From positions 1 through 64,000 of the forward strand of contig CAMKSE010000017.1 of assembly GCA_946415365.1 (NCBI GenBank): a DNA stretch of 64,000 nucleotides, in the 5' to 3' direction. Under the pieces are notes generated by a model that saw nothing but the letters and a program-made list of their open reading frames with translations, did no database searches and had not been told where the DNA came from. This document shows positions 47,074 to 54,213 of this stretch, in pieces (position 1 is the first letter of the stretch; each line of letters starts with the position of its first letter). The position numbers were made by a program, and so were the translations under genes. The stretch is from an uncultured Prevotellaceae bacterium (GTDB lineage: Bacteria > Bacteroidota > Bacteroidia > Bacteroidales > Bacteroidaceae).

Positions 47074-47888
47074 AAAAAATCCTTTTTGTCTTAGTGTTTC
47101 TGATTTCTGGCGTCTTGCCTCATCAGGCGCAAACGCCAATAAATGACAGTACCAGCTATGGTGCTTGTATCATGCGCAATGACTCTATTATTGGCATTAA
47201 CGAGGATGAGCGTTTTGCCATGCACAGTGTGATGAAGTTTCCACAGGCGTTATACGTCGCCGATTACCTGAGTCGGAAAGGTTTGGCTCTTGATGATAAT
47301 ATCGTTGTCGATAAGGCAGACCTGATGCAAGACACATGGTCGCCAATGCTAAAACGATTTGAAGGTAAGATGGCCCTTTCGTATGAGGAACTGCTGGAAT
47401 TGTCTCTCGCACAGAGCGACAATAATGCGTGCGAACTCCTTTTCAAGCATTGCGGCAAGCCCCGAGCAGTAGAGAAGTACATGAGAAAACTTGGATTCCG
47501 TGATATCCATATCCGCGTGACAGAGGAACAGATGCACAAGCACCCTACGAAGGCCGTCGAAAACAGTTCTACCCCCGCCGAAATAGTTCGTTTGTTCGAG
47601 TGGTTTTATCATCATAAAGACGACAACCAATATCTGACATTCATCTGGAAGACGATGGCAAACTGCTCGACAGGACTGAAACGAATCCCTGCTGCGATAC
47701 CCACAGATGCTCGTATCGTACACAAGACAGGTACAGGATTCCCATCACCTGAAGGAGTGCAAGACATGAACGATGCAGGTATCATTCTCATGCCTGATGG
47801 AAGCCACGCCATCATCGTCGTTTTCACCACACACTCACCATCTGAGGAAGTAATAGCAAATATTGCCAGACAACTGTTAACGCAATAA
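47070..47888 (+). CDS. Class A beta-lactamase
   Basis: The 272-aa protein has a signal peptide (about 1-21) and all catalytic motifs of a class A serine beta-lactamase. These are HSVMK (Ser53, Lys56), SDN (116-118), Glu152 in TEEQM (the Glu166 position) and HKTGTG (KTG 219-221). The layout fits the CfxA/CblA-like branch (subclass A2) of Bacteroidota. It would hydrolyse beta-lactams in the periplasm; the spectrum cannot be read. The start overlaps the peptidase stop, so it may be coupled to that gene. It lies outside any recognisable insertion sequence. Confidence 0.93.
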   Translation: MKKILFVLVFLISGVLPHQAQTPINDSTSYGACIMRNDSIIGINEDERFAMHSVMKFPQALYVADYLSRKGLALDDNIVVDKADLMQDTWSPMLKRFEGKMALSYEELLELSLAQSDNNACELLFKHCGKPRAVEKYMRKLGFRDIHIRVTEEQMHKHPTKAVENSSTPAEIVRLFEWFYHHKDDNQYLTFIWKTMANCSTGLKRIPAAIPTDARIVHKTGTGFPSPEGVQDMNDAGIILMPDGSHAIIVVFTTHSPSEEVIANIARQLLTQ

Positions 47889-47897
47889 GATAAAGCA

Positions 47898-48305
47898 ATG
47901 AAAAGATTACGACTCGGAGCAGCGCTCCACTTCCTTATAGCTATTGGTCACATCGGCTGCCTGTTCGCTCTGGACGAGGCATTCGAAGCCTACGGCATCC
48001 GTGAAATTATGCATCAGATGGTTTCAGGACATGTCTGGATGCTGTATGGCCTGACCATCGGTCTTGTGCTCGCCTTCACACTTGCAGGACTTTATGCCCT
48101 CTCTGCCACAGGCGACATCCGTCGCTTGCCTCTGACGCGCACGGCTATCATCACCATCGTCGTGCTCTATAGCCTTCGTGCGCTGGTTGGAAGCATTAGC
48201 TGCATCTATGATTTCAGATGGCTGCAATTTATCTCATCCCTCGTTCCCGCCATTATTGCATGGTGCTACTGGCCGGGAGTAAAGGAAAGAACAACGAAGT
48301 GTTAA
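47898..48305 (+). CDS. Small four-helix membrane protein
   Basis: The 135-aa protein has four hydrophobic helices (LGAALHFLIAIGHIGCLFAL, MLYGLTIGLVLAFTLAGLYA, TAIITIVVLYSLRALVGSI, FISSLVPAIIAWCYW) and short loops. No catalytic motif or family was recognised. It starts 10 bp after the beta-lactamase gene and probably shares its transcript. Confidence 0.75.
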   Translation: MKRLRLGAALHFLIAIGHIGCLFALDEAFEAYGIREIMHQMVSGHVWMLYGLTIGLVLAFTLAGLYALSATGDIRRLPLTRTAIITIVVLYSLRALVGSISCIYDFRWLQFISSLVPAIIAWCYWPGVKERTTKC

Positions 48306-48342
48306 ATCCATGTTAAAGTCTTCATTTCCCTTGACTCGTCCC

Positions 48343-48363
48343 TAAGGTCATGCCTTAACTTTG
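48343..48363. promoter_or_regulatory. Inverted repeat and -7 box of the MerR gene
   Basis: TAAGG (48343-48347) and CCTTA (48353-48357) form a dyad that touches the -7 box TAACTTTG (48356-48363). MerR proteins bind dyads within their own promoters, so this may be the operator. Confidence 0.45.
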
Positions 48364-48391
48364 CAGTCGCTTAGCAAATACATCGCGCGAT

Positions 48392-49216
48392 ATGAGTAAG
48401 AAAACAAGGTTAAAAATCGGAGAGTTCTCACAGTTGATGCAGGTGACGGTAAAGACCCTGCGTCACTACGAGCAGAAAGGACTGCTCGCGCCTGACGAGG
48501 TGGACGAGTGGACTGGCTACCGCTACTATTGCATCGACCAGATGCAACAGTTGAAGGACATCCGCGACCTGCAACGGCTCGGCTTCTCGTTAGACGAGAT
48601 CAAGGACCTGTTCGATGATGGTTCGCACACGCCGACCATCCGCCAGATGACCGAGAAGATCAGGGAAACGGAGGCACAGCTGAAGGCACTGATAGCACGT
48701 CGCAACCAGCTGCTCGACTGGAGGAACGCTCGCAAAGAAATGAAGACAATGGAAAAATTTAGCATTCAATCGCTGCCCGAAATCATCGTGGCAAGCCATC
48801 GTGAAGTCATCCCCAACTACGCTGCTATCGGCCCTATGTGTGTAGAGAAAATCGGCCCCGAAATGCAACGCCTCGGTTGCAAGTGTCCGCCGCCGGGCTA
48901 CTGCTTCACCGTTGAGCATAACAAGGAGTACACGCCGACGGACATCGACATCGAGTATTGCGAACAGGTGGAGGAGATGGGTCACGACAGCGCCATCATC
49001 CAGTTCAAGCGTCTGCCCGCCGTGCCCCGCGCCCTCTGCATGAAGCACATGGGCCCCTACGAACGTTTCTACGAGTCGTTCACCGAGGCCTTCCGCTACA
49101 TCGAGGAGCACGGCTATAAGGTCGCAGGCCAGCATCGCACATGCTACATCGACGGGGTCTGGAACCAGGAAGACCCAGAGAAGTGGCTGTCGGTGATTCA
49201 GATACCAATAGAGTAA
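48392..49216 (+). CDS. MerR-family regulator with GyrI-like effector domain
   Basis: The 274-aa protein begins with a MerR winged-helix domain (LKIGEFSQLMQVTVKTLRHY followed by EQKGLLAPDEVDEWTGYRYY). A dimerisation helix follows, then a C-terminal GyrI-like effector domain (SLPEIIVASHREVIPNYAAI, RALCMKHMGPYERFYESFTE and the final WLSVIQIPIE). This is the BmrR/TipAL-like layout, which senses drugs or lipophilic cations. It may control the nearby resistance-like genes. It is transcribed from its own TAACTTTG box. Confidence 0.92.
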   Translation: MSKKTRLKIGEFSQLMQVTVKTLRHYEQKGLLAPDEVDEWTGYRYYCIDQMQQLKDIRDLQRLGFSLDEIKDLFDDGSHTPTIRQMTEKIRETEAQLKALIARRNQLLDWRNARKEMKTMEKFSIQSLPEIIVASHREVIPNYAAIGPMCVEKIGPEMQRLGCKCPPPGYCFTVEHNKEYTPTDIDIEYCEQVEEMGHDSAIIQFKRLPAVPRALCMKHMGPYERFYESFTEAFRYIEEHGYKVAGQHRTCYIDGVWNQEDPEKWLSVIQIPIE

Positions 49217-49223
49217 TAATCCG

Positions 49224-49258
49224 TCCTGATCGTCCCATATCATTTGGGGCGATCAGGA
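49224..49258 (+). terminator. Hairpin between the MerR and DUF3795 genes
   Basis: TCCTGATCGTCCCA (49224-49237) pairs over 14 bp with TGGGGCGATCAGGA (49245-49258), with one G-T pair. It ends 4 bp before the next start codon, so it could also hide that gene's ribosome site. Confidence 0.6.
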
Positions 49259-49262
49259 TAAA

Positions 49263-49616
49263 ATGAGTTACACAATGAAAAATATAACAATTAACCCCCA
49301 GCAGATTGCCGCATGTGGTTTATATTGCGGAGTATGCAAGAAGTTCCTCAATGGAAGATGCCCAGGGTGCAAAGAGAACGAGAAAGCATCATGGTGCAAG
49401 ATTCGCAAGTGCTGTCAAGAGAAAGGTTTCCATACTTGTGCTGAATGCGACAAGGATGTGAAGGACTGCAAGATTCACAACAACTTTGTCGGTAAGATAT
49501 TTGCTTTCCTGTTCAATAGCGACAGAGCTGCCTGCATCCGTTATATCCGCGAAAACGGAGAGAATGCCTTTGCGGAGAAGATGGCAAAGGAGAAACAAAT
49601 GACAATGAAAAAGTAA
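49263..49616 (+). CDS. DUF3795 cysteine-rich protein
   Basis: The 117-aa protein has many Cys in the DUF3795 order: IAACGLYCGVCKKFLNGRCPGC, ASWCKIRKCCQEKGFHTCAE and KDVKDC. The spacing suggests a metal or iron-sulfur site. The function of the family is unknown. The second Met (residue 5) may be the true start. Its stop is only four bases before the start of promoter element copy F, which serves the next gene. Confidence 0.85.
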   Translation: MSYTMKNITINPQQIAACGLYCGVCKKFLNGRCPGCKENEKASWCKIRKCCQEKGFHTCAECDKDVKDCKIHNNFVGKIFAFLFNSDRAACIRYIRENGENAFAEKMAKEKQMTMKK

Positions 49617-49619
49617 TGT

Positions 49620-49696
49620 CGTTCGTCACAAATCGACGCAGAATATCCCAAATGTTTGGCTGTCTCGACAAACATATATACCTTCGCAGCGTCAAA
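49620..49696 (+). promoter_or_regulatory. 77-bp recurrent promoter element, copy F
   Basis: It begins CGTTCGTCACAAA, has GCAGAATATCCCA, GTTTGG, and ATACCTTCG as the -7 region, and ends GCAGCGTCAAA. It aligns without gaps to copies A to C and lies 11 bp before the GNAT start at 49708. Confidence 0.8.
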
Positions 49697-49707
49697 CAGA
49701 TAAGATT

Positions 49708-50229
49708 ATGAAATTGGAATTAGCAACACAAAACGACTTTAATGCCATCATCGCCTTTTATGATGATGTGACGGAGCGTACTCCTGAGATGGCTACATAC
49801 GCTCGATGGAGCAAAGGGAAACACCCGACGACGGAAGGCATCCGAGCCTATATCGGCGAAGGAAGCATGTATCTATATAGAGAAAATGACGTCATCGTCG
49901 GCGCGATGGCTGTCACGATGTATCAGGGCGAGGACTATCACGCCATCGACTGGACTGAGCAAGTGTCCGACGACCGGGTGGCTGTGATTCATATCCTCGC
50001 CGTCAGTCCTGACGCGCAGGGCAAAGGTATCGGCTCGGAGATGATTCTCGAGGCCATCCATCTCGCCCACACCAGAGACATGCAGGCCATCCGTCTTGAT
50101 GCCCTCGCCTCGAACACGCCCGCCCACAAGATATACGAGCGTCTCGGCTTCGAGTATCGCGGCAAACAGCATCTCTACGCCGAGAACACCGGCTGGACGA
50201 ACTTCTATTTCTTTGAACTTAAACAATGA
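49708..50229 (+). CDS. GNAT-family N-acetyltransferase
   Basis: The 173-aa protein has the GNAT acetyl-CoA motif VIHILAVSPDAQGKGIGSEM followed by ILEAIHLA (about 91-118), and SNTPAHKIYERLGFEYRGKQ near the end. It should acetylate a small amine or peptide; the substrate is unknown. It overlaps the VOC gene by ATGA. Its promoter is element copy F. Confidence 0.9.
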   Translation: MKLELATQNDFNAIIAFYDDVTERTPEMATYARWSKGKHPTTEGIRAYIGEGSMYLYRENDVIVGAMAVTMYQGEDYHAIDWTEQVSDDRVAVIHILAVSPDAQGKGIGSEMILEAIHLAHTRDMQAIRLDALASNTPAHKIYERLGFEYRGKQHLYAENTGWTNFYFFELKQ

Positions 50230-50639
50230 AAGATATGAAAACAAGATTCAAATTCAACACCGTGGGGATTTTCACCCGCGACAACAAAGCGACTGTCGAT
50301 TTCTATACGAAGACATTCGGATTCACCACCGACTGGGACGGCATCCAGCCTAACGTGGAGATGACGCTAGGTGAAATGCGTATCATCCTCTTCCCGCGTG
50401 ACGCTTTCGAGCAGATGGTCTCTCGGAAATTTCAATATCCCGAAGGGTTCAACGGTACAGTAGAATTGGCATTCGACGTACCCACCTTCACCGATGTCGA
50501 CAAAGAATACCAGCATGCGCTCGCGAATGGCGCCACCTCTGTTCTTTCTCCCACCACAGAACCTTGGGGACAGCGCACCTGTTATGTGGCCGACCCAGAC
50601 GGAAATCTGATAGAGATTGGTTCGTTTGCTGAAAAGTAA
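50226..50639 (+). CDS. VOC (glyoxalase/bleomycin-resistance type) protein
   Basis: The 137-aa protein has two beta-alpha-beta units of the VOC fold: FNTVGIFTRDNKATVDFYTK followed by TFGFTT, and the half ending in CYVADPDGNLIEIGSF, where the Glu is a metal ligand. Members include glyoxalase I, dioxygenases and drug-binding resistance proteins. The substrate cannot be named. It overlaps the preceding GNAT gene, so the pair is likely co-translated. Confidence 0.88.
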   Translation: MKDMKTRFKFNTVGIFTRDNKATVDFYTKTFGFTTDWDGIQPNVEMTLGEMRIILFPRDAFEQMVSRKFQYPEGFNGTVELAFDVPTFTDVDKEYQHALANGATSVLSPTTEPWGQRTCYVADPDGNLIEIGSFAEK

Positions 50640-50651
50640 TGAAACAAAGGT

Positions 50652-51011
50652 ATGCGCTATAAAGAAGAAGCAATTGAATGTGTTAAGGATTATGTTCTCC
50701 AGATACATAAGCAAATATACACCAAGTATGAAGGGGATTTTGACAGGATCTATACGGAAGGGTACAACAGCAAGTCCTATACGGGTAGGGTGATTGAGCC
50801 AGGGAAGGTATATGAACTGAGTTACTTGAAGTGCACATGTCCCATGGTGCAGCAAGGACTTATCAAAAACCCCGAACATTGCGAGTGTTCTCGCCAGAGC
50901 ATCTTGTATATTCTCTCGCAGTTGGAACCTAAGAGCAAGTATGATGTTCAGATTATTGATACAATTCTCAAAGGCGCCGAACGTTGCACTTTCAGAATCA
51001 CAAAAAACTAA
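50652..51011 (+). CDS. Cysteine-containing protein, DUF6144-like C-terminal part
   Basis: The 119-aa protein contains KCTCPMVQQGLIKNPEHCEC followed by SRQSILYILSQLEP, and ERCTFRI at the end. The CxCP...CxCS pattern resembles, from memory, the C-terminal domain of DUF6144-type proteins, which are usually longer. It may be a short version. Nothing fixes its function. It is followed directly by promoter element copy G. Confidence 0.6.
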   Translation: MRYKEEAIECVKDYVLQIHKQIYTKYEGDFDRIYTEGYNSKSYTGRVIEPGKVYELSYLKCTCPMVQQGLIKNPEHCECSRQSILYILSQLEPKSKYDVQIIDTILKGAERCTFRITKN

Positions 51012-51025
51012 CTTACTGTTCCGTA

Positions 51026-51113
51026 CATTCTTCACAAATCAGTGCAGTTTATCCCAAATATTTGGCAGTCTCGACAATTATGCGTACCTTTGCAAACAAG
51101 TTTGCGAGAACGA
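51026..51113 (+). promoter_or_regulatory. 77-bp recurrent promoter element, copy G
   Basis: It begins CATTCTTCACAAA, has GCAGTTTATCCCA, ATATTTGG and the -7 box TACCTTTG (51085-51092), and continues CAAACAAGTTTGCGAGAAC, like copy E rather than ending in GCGTCAAA. A second promoter-like word (CTCGGCTTGCACCGTCCTTG) lies nearer the CAT-like gene. Confidence 0.72.
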
Positions 51114-51189
51114 GCAGCGCCTCGGCAATTAGAGCGAGCTTTATTGCACTCGGCTTGCACCGTCCTTGCAGTCGAAAACCAATAAGACA

Positions 51190-51807
51190 ATGAAACAGGA
51201 AATCAATCCCAAGGACACCAATAGGGCCATCGCATTCGAGCTGTGGACAAAGTCACCCATGCCGATGGTGACATTCACCAAAACCTTCGACGTGACGAGG
51301 CTCTGTAAGGTAAGCCGGCAGCGCGGTATGAAATTCAACATGCTGCTCTGCTGGTGCATTGGCAAGGCTGCATCAAAGATAGACGAATTTTACATGCTGC
51401 CCCAAAACGGGAAACTATATAAATATGACCGTATGGCCATCAACATGATAGTGGATAATATCAAGGGCGGACTCAGTTTCTGCGACGTTGCCGTCTGCGA
51501 TGATCTGGAGGCGTTTAATGCCAATTACCTGCATCTGACAGAGACCATCAGCCAGACCTGTCAGGACATCCTGGACGAAGAGGCCGTCATTGTCGGCACA
51601 TCGGCAGTAACTGGCACGGAACTCGACAGCATCGTCAACCAGTACAGTGGCATTTACACCAACCCCTTCGTGGCATGGGGCCGTTACCGCAAGGGCTGGC
51701 TGAAGACCACGCTGCCCATCTCCTTTCAATTCCATCACGCCCAGATGGACGGCTCGCACGCCGCCCGATTTTTGGAAGAACTGCAAAAGACAATTAATAC
51801 GATATGA
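51190..51807 (+). CDS. Chloramphenicol acetyltransferase-like protein
   Basis: The start at 51190 gives 205 aa. The CAT motif FHHAQMDGSHAARFLEEL, with catalytic His and Asp, is near the C-terminus. The N-terminal AIAFELWTKSPMPMVTFTKT matches the early strands of type A CAT-like enzymes. It should form trimers and transfer acetyl from acetyl-CoA to a hydroxyl group; chloramphenicol or another substrate is possible. The catalytic motif is intact. It overlaps the M28 peptidase gene by four bases. Confidence 0.87.
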   Translation: MKQEINPKDTNRAIAFELWTKSPMPMVTFTKTFDVTRLCKVSRQRGMKFNMLLCWCIGKAASKIDEFYMLPQNGKLYKYDRMAINMIVDNIKGGLSFCDVAVCDDLEAFNANYLHLTETISQTCQDILDEEAVIVGTSAVTGTELDSIVNQYSGIYTNPFVAWGRYRKGWLKTTLPISFQFHHAQMDGSHAARFLEELQKTINTI

Positions 51808-53060
51808 AAAAGACTGTTACAATAATTCTGATGGTGCTTGCGGCCACAATGGTTGGGGCGCAGGACCTGACGCATTACAAGCGGGTGATCAAGGAACTGA
51901 GCAGCGCCAGGTATCAGGGACGCGGCTATGCCAAAGACGGTGCCAATAAGGCTGGGCGATTCTTGCAACGAGAGTTCGAAAAGGCAGGTGTAGACGAAGT
52001 GACGCTGCAGCCCTTTAAGTTGGACATCAATACGTTCTGCGGCAAGATGCAGATGTGGGCCGATGGCAAGAAACTCCGTCCTGGTGTGGATTTCTCTATG
52101 CGAGAGTATTCGCCTGGCGTGAAAGGAGAGTTCCCCGTCTATCATGTCGACACGCTGAACTACGATGCCGAACGGATGTTTGCCGATCTTGCCAAGCCTG
52201 AATACGCCAATTGCTTGGTGGCATGCGAATTCTGGTTTACCTATAAGCATCGCCAAGACTTCTCACGTTTGCAAAAAAAAAGTGAATGTCCGAATGCGGG
52301 ACTGATCTATACGTGGGAGGCTCCTATTAAGTTTTTCAAGGCCTACGGCGAGAAGGTGGTAGATAAGCCCATCATCTGGGTGACACCCGAGGCCATCGAA
52401 GGCGTCCAACGCGTAAAGATCAACGTCGATAACAAGTTCCTGAAGGACTACGAGTGCTTCAACGTCATTGCCCAGGTCCAGGGCGAGCGTCACGACAGTT
52501 GTTACGTCTTCACGGCTCACTACGACCATTTGGGCAACTTGGGCAAGAAGGTATTCTATGCCGGCGCTAACGACAATGCCTCGGGTACTGCCGCCATCGT
52601 CACCCTCGCTGCCTACTACGCTAAGCATCGCCCACCCTACGATATGTATTTCATTGCCTTCTCTGGCGAAGATGCCAACCTGCGTGGTTCCAATTACTAC
52701 GTTGAGCATCCTATTGAGCCGCTGAGTCAGATTAAGTACCTCTTTAATATCGATATGATTGGCGACAATAATCCCGTACAGTACTGCGAGGTCAGCGATG
52801 AGGGTATGCGAGGTTACAATCTCTTTGAGAAGATCAATGCGGAGCAGCACCACTTCGAGGCTCTGCATCGTGGCGACTTGGCTTCCAATAGCGACCACTA
52901 CCCTTTCGCCACGCGCCATGTGCCTTGCATCTTCCTCGAGAACGAGAAGGGCGATGCCTTCCAGTACTACCACACCATTTTCGACACGTATAAGACCGTC
53001 CGCTTCGACAGCTACGAACCCGTATTCCGTCTGGTACGCGACTTCGTAGAGCAATATTGA
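51804..53060 (+). CDS. Exported M28-family zinc aminopeptidase
   Basis: The 418-aa protein has a signal peptide (MKKTVTIILMVLAATMVGAQ). The catalytic domain has the M28 zinc ligands and active residues in TAHYDHLG (His, Asp), GANDNASGTAA (Asp), FIAFSGEDANLRGS (Glu pair), NIDMIGDN (Asp) and SDHYPFA (His). The N-terminal 190 residues include a PA-like insertion. It should remove amino acids from peptides in the periplasm. It overlaps the CAT-like gene by ATGA, so the two share a message. A run of eight A at 52275-52282 is a possible slippage site, but the frame is intact. Confidence 0.9.
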   Translation: MKKTVTIILMVLAATMVGAQDLTHYKRVIKELSSARYQGRGYAKDGANKAGRFLQREFEKAGVDEVTLQPFKLDINTFCGKMQMWADGKKLRPGVDFSMREYSPGVKGEFPVYHVDTLNYDAERMFADLAKPEYANCLVACEFWFTYKHRQDFSRLQKKSECPNAGLIYTWEAPIKFFKAYGEKVVDKPIIWVTPEAIEGVQRVKINVDNKFLKDYECFNVIAQVQGERHDSCYVFTAHYDHLGNLGKKVFYAGANDNASGTAAIVTLAAYYAKHRPPYDMYFIAFSGEDANLRGSNYYVEHPIEPLSQIKYLFNIDMIGDNNPVQYCEVSDEGMRGYNLFEKINAEQHHFEALHRGDLASNSDHYPFATRHVPCIFLENEKGDAFQYYHTIFDTYKTVRFDSYEPVFRLVRDFVEQY

Positions 53061-53157
53061 TATGACGATAACAATATAACATTAGCTTTTTTTGCGACCT
53101 TAGGGGTAATGATTTCTTAAGCCCATCTGTATATATAGTAAAAACAGCGACGAAAAG

Positions 53158-53649
53158 ATGCAAGCAAAAGAGCAACAGTTCAAGGAACTCTTCCTTTCGG
53201 AGTACAACAGGATGTATAAGGCAGCCTACATTCTGTTGGGCGACGAAGACGAGGCGAAAGATGTGGTACAAGACATCTTCGCTAAGCTCTGGGATGGTAC
53301 CGTCTCTATCAAGGAAGAGTCTCAGCGAACGTTCCTCTTGACATGCGTCCGTAATCGCTGCCTCAACATCATTGCACAACGTCAGACACATCAGGAAGCC
53401 GTCAAATACCTGATGCCAGCGGCCATCGACAGCGAGGCGTACGACGAAGAGATCGTTGATGCCGTGAACCGCTACGTCGATGAAAGACTTACCCCTCAAA
53501 CCAGTCGCATCATCAAGATGCACTTCCATGAGGATCAGTCGTACAAGGAGATATCCAACTCGCTGGGCATCAGTCTTTCTGCAGTGAACAAGCATATTGT
53601 GCAGGGGTTGAGGAAGTTACGTTCATCTTTTAAAAACAGAGAAGCATGA
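53158..53649 (+). CDS. ECF-type sigma factor of the anti-sigma/receptor trio
   Basis: The 163-aa protein has region 2 (LFLSEYNRMYKAAYILLGDE followed by DEAKDVVQDIFAKLWDG) and region 4 (TSRIIKMHFHEDQSYKEISN, SLGISLSAVNKHIVQGLRKL). It is followed by a DUF4974-type anti-sigma protein and a receptor with an STN domain. In this well-known layout the receptor signals outer-membrane events through the anti-sigma protein to the sigma factor. The stop overlaps the anti-sigma start by four bases. The promoter region has a GGGGTAATG word near 53104, possibly autoregulated. Confidence 0.92.
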   Translation: MQAKEQQFKELFLSEYNRMYKAAYILLGDEDEAKDVVQDIFAKLWDGTVSIKEESQRTFLLTCVRNRCLNIIAQRQTHQEAVKYLMPAAIDSEAYDEEIVDAVNRYVDERLTPQTSRIIKMHFHEDQSYKEISNSLGISLSAVNKHIVQGLRKLRSSFKNREA

Positions 53650-54203
53650 AGAAAGAAGAGCAGATCAGGATGCTGCTGCACCCTGAGAAATACACAGACG
53701 AGCAACTCGACCAGATGTTGGATGAGACCAATATTCCTGTGCCTGATGCCAACGAGGCTTGGGAGCGGTTCCAGAAAGCGCATGTTGTTGCGAAATCCGA
53801 AACAACATGGTATAAGATTGCAGCTATGTTCATTGGTGTGATCATGCTGTCGGGCATCGCTTACGCAGCCATCAGCCATTTCATCATGGTGGAGGATAAG
53901 CCCAAAGTGACCTTGACGGAGCGCAAGCCTGATATCAAGAAAGTGGAGAAGACATACGGTGCGGAGATGACGCCCACGAAGAAGACACCTGTCATCTTTA
54001 ATAATGTAGAACTTCAGCAGATCATGCAGTATGTGGCCGATGGCTACGGCGTAAAGGTGGAGTTTAAGAACAAGGCCGCCCGCACCATCCGCTTCTATCT
54101 GCAATGGGAGGTCGACGACACCCTTCAGGAGATTATCGACAAGATCAACCACTTCGAGAAAGTGCATCTGACACTCAACGAAGAGACCATCACCATTCAA
54201 TAA
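53646..54203 (+). CDS. FecR-like anti-sigma factor with DUF4974 domain
   Basis: The 185-aa protein has a cytoplasmic N-terminus (about 1-55), one membrane helix (YKIAAMFIGVIMLSGIAYAAISHFIMV, about 57-82) and a periplasmic C-terminus (VIFNNVELQQIMQYVADGYG then VKVEFKNKAARTIRFYLQWE, DTLQEIIDKINHFEKVHLTL) of the DUF4974/STN-like type. The FecR middle domain is largely missing, so this is a short version. It should hold the sigma factor until the receptor signals. Confidence 0.87.
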   Translation: MKKEEQIRMLLHPEKYTDEQLDQMLDETNIPVPDANEAWERFQKAHVVAKSETTWYKIAAMFIGVIMLSGIAYAAISHFIMVEDKPKVTLTERKPDIKKVEKTYGAEMTPTKKTPVIFNNVELQQIMQYVADGYGVKVEFKNKAARTIRFYLQWEVDDTLQEIIDKINHFEKVHLTLNEETITIQ

Positions 54204-54213
54204 TGCCAATACC

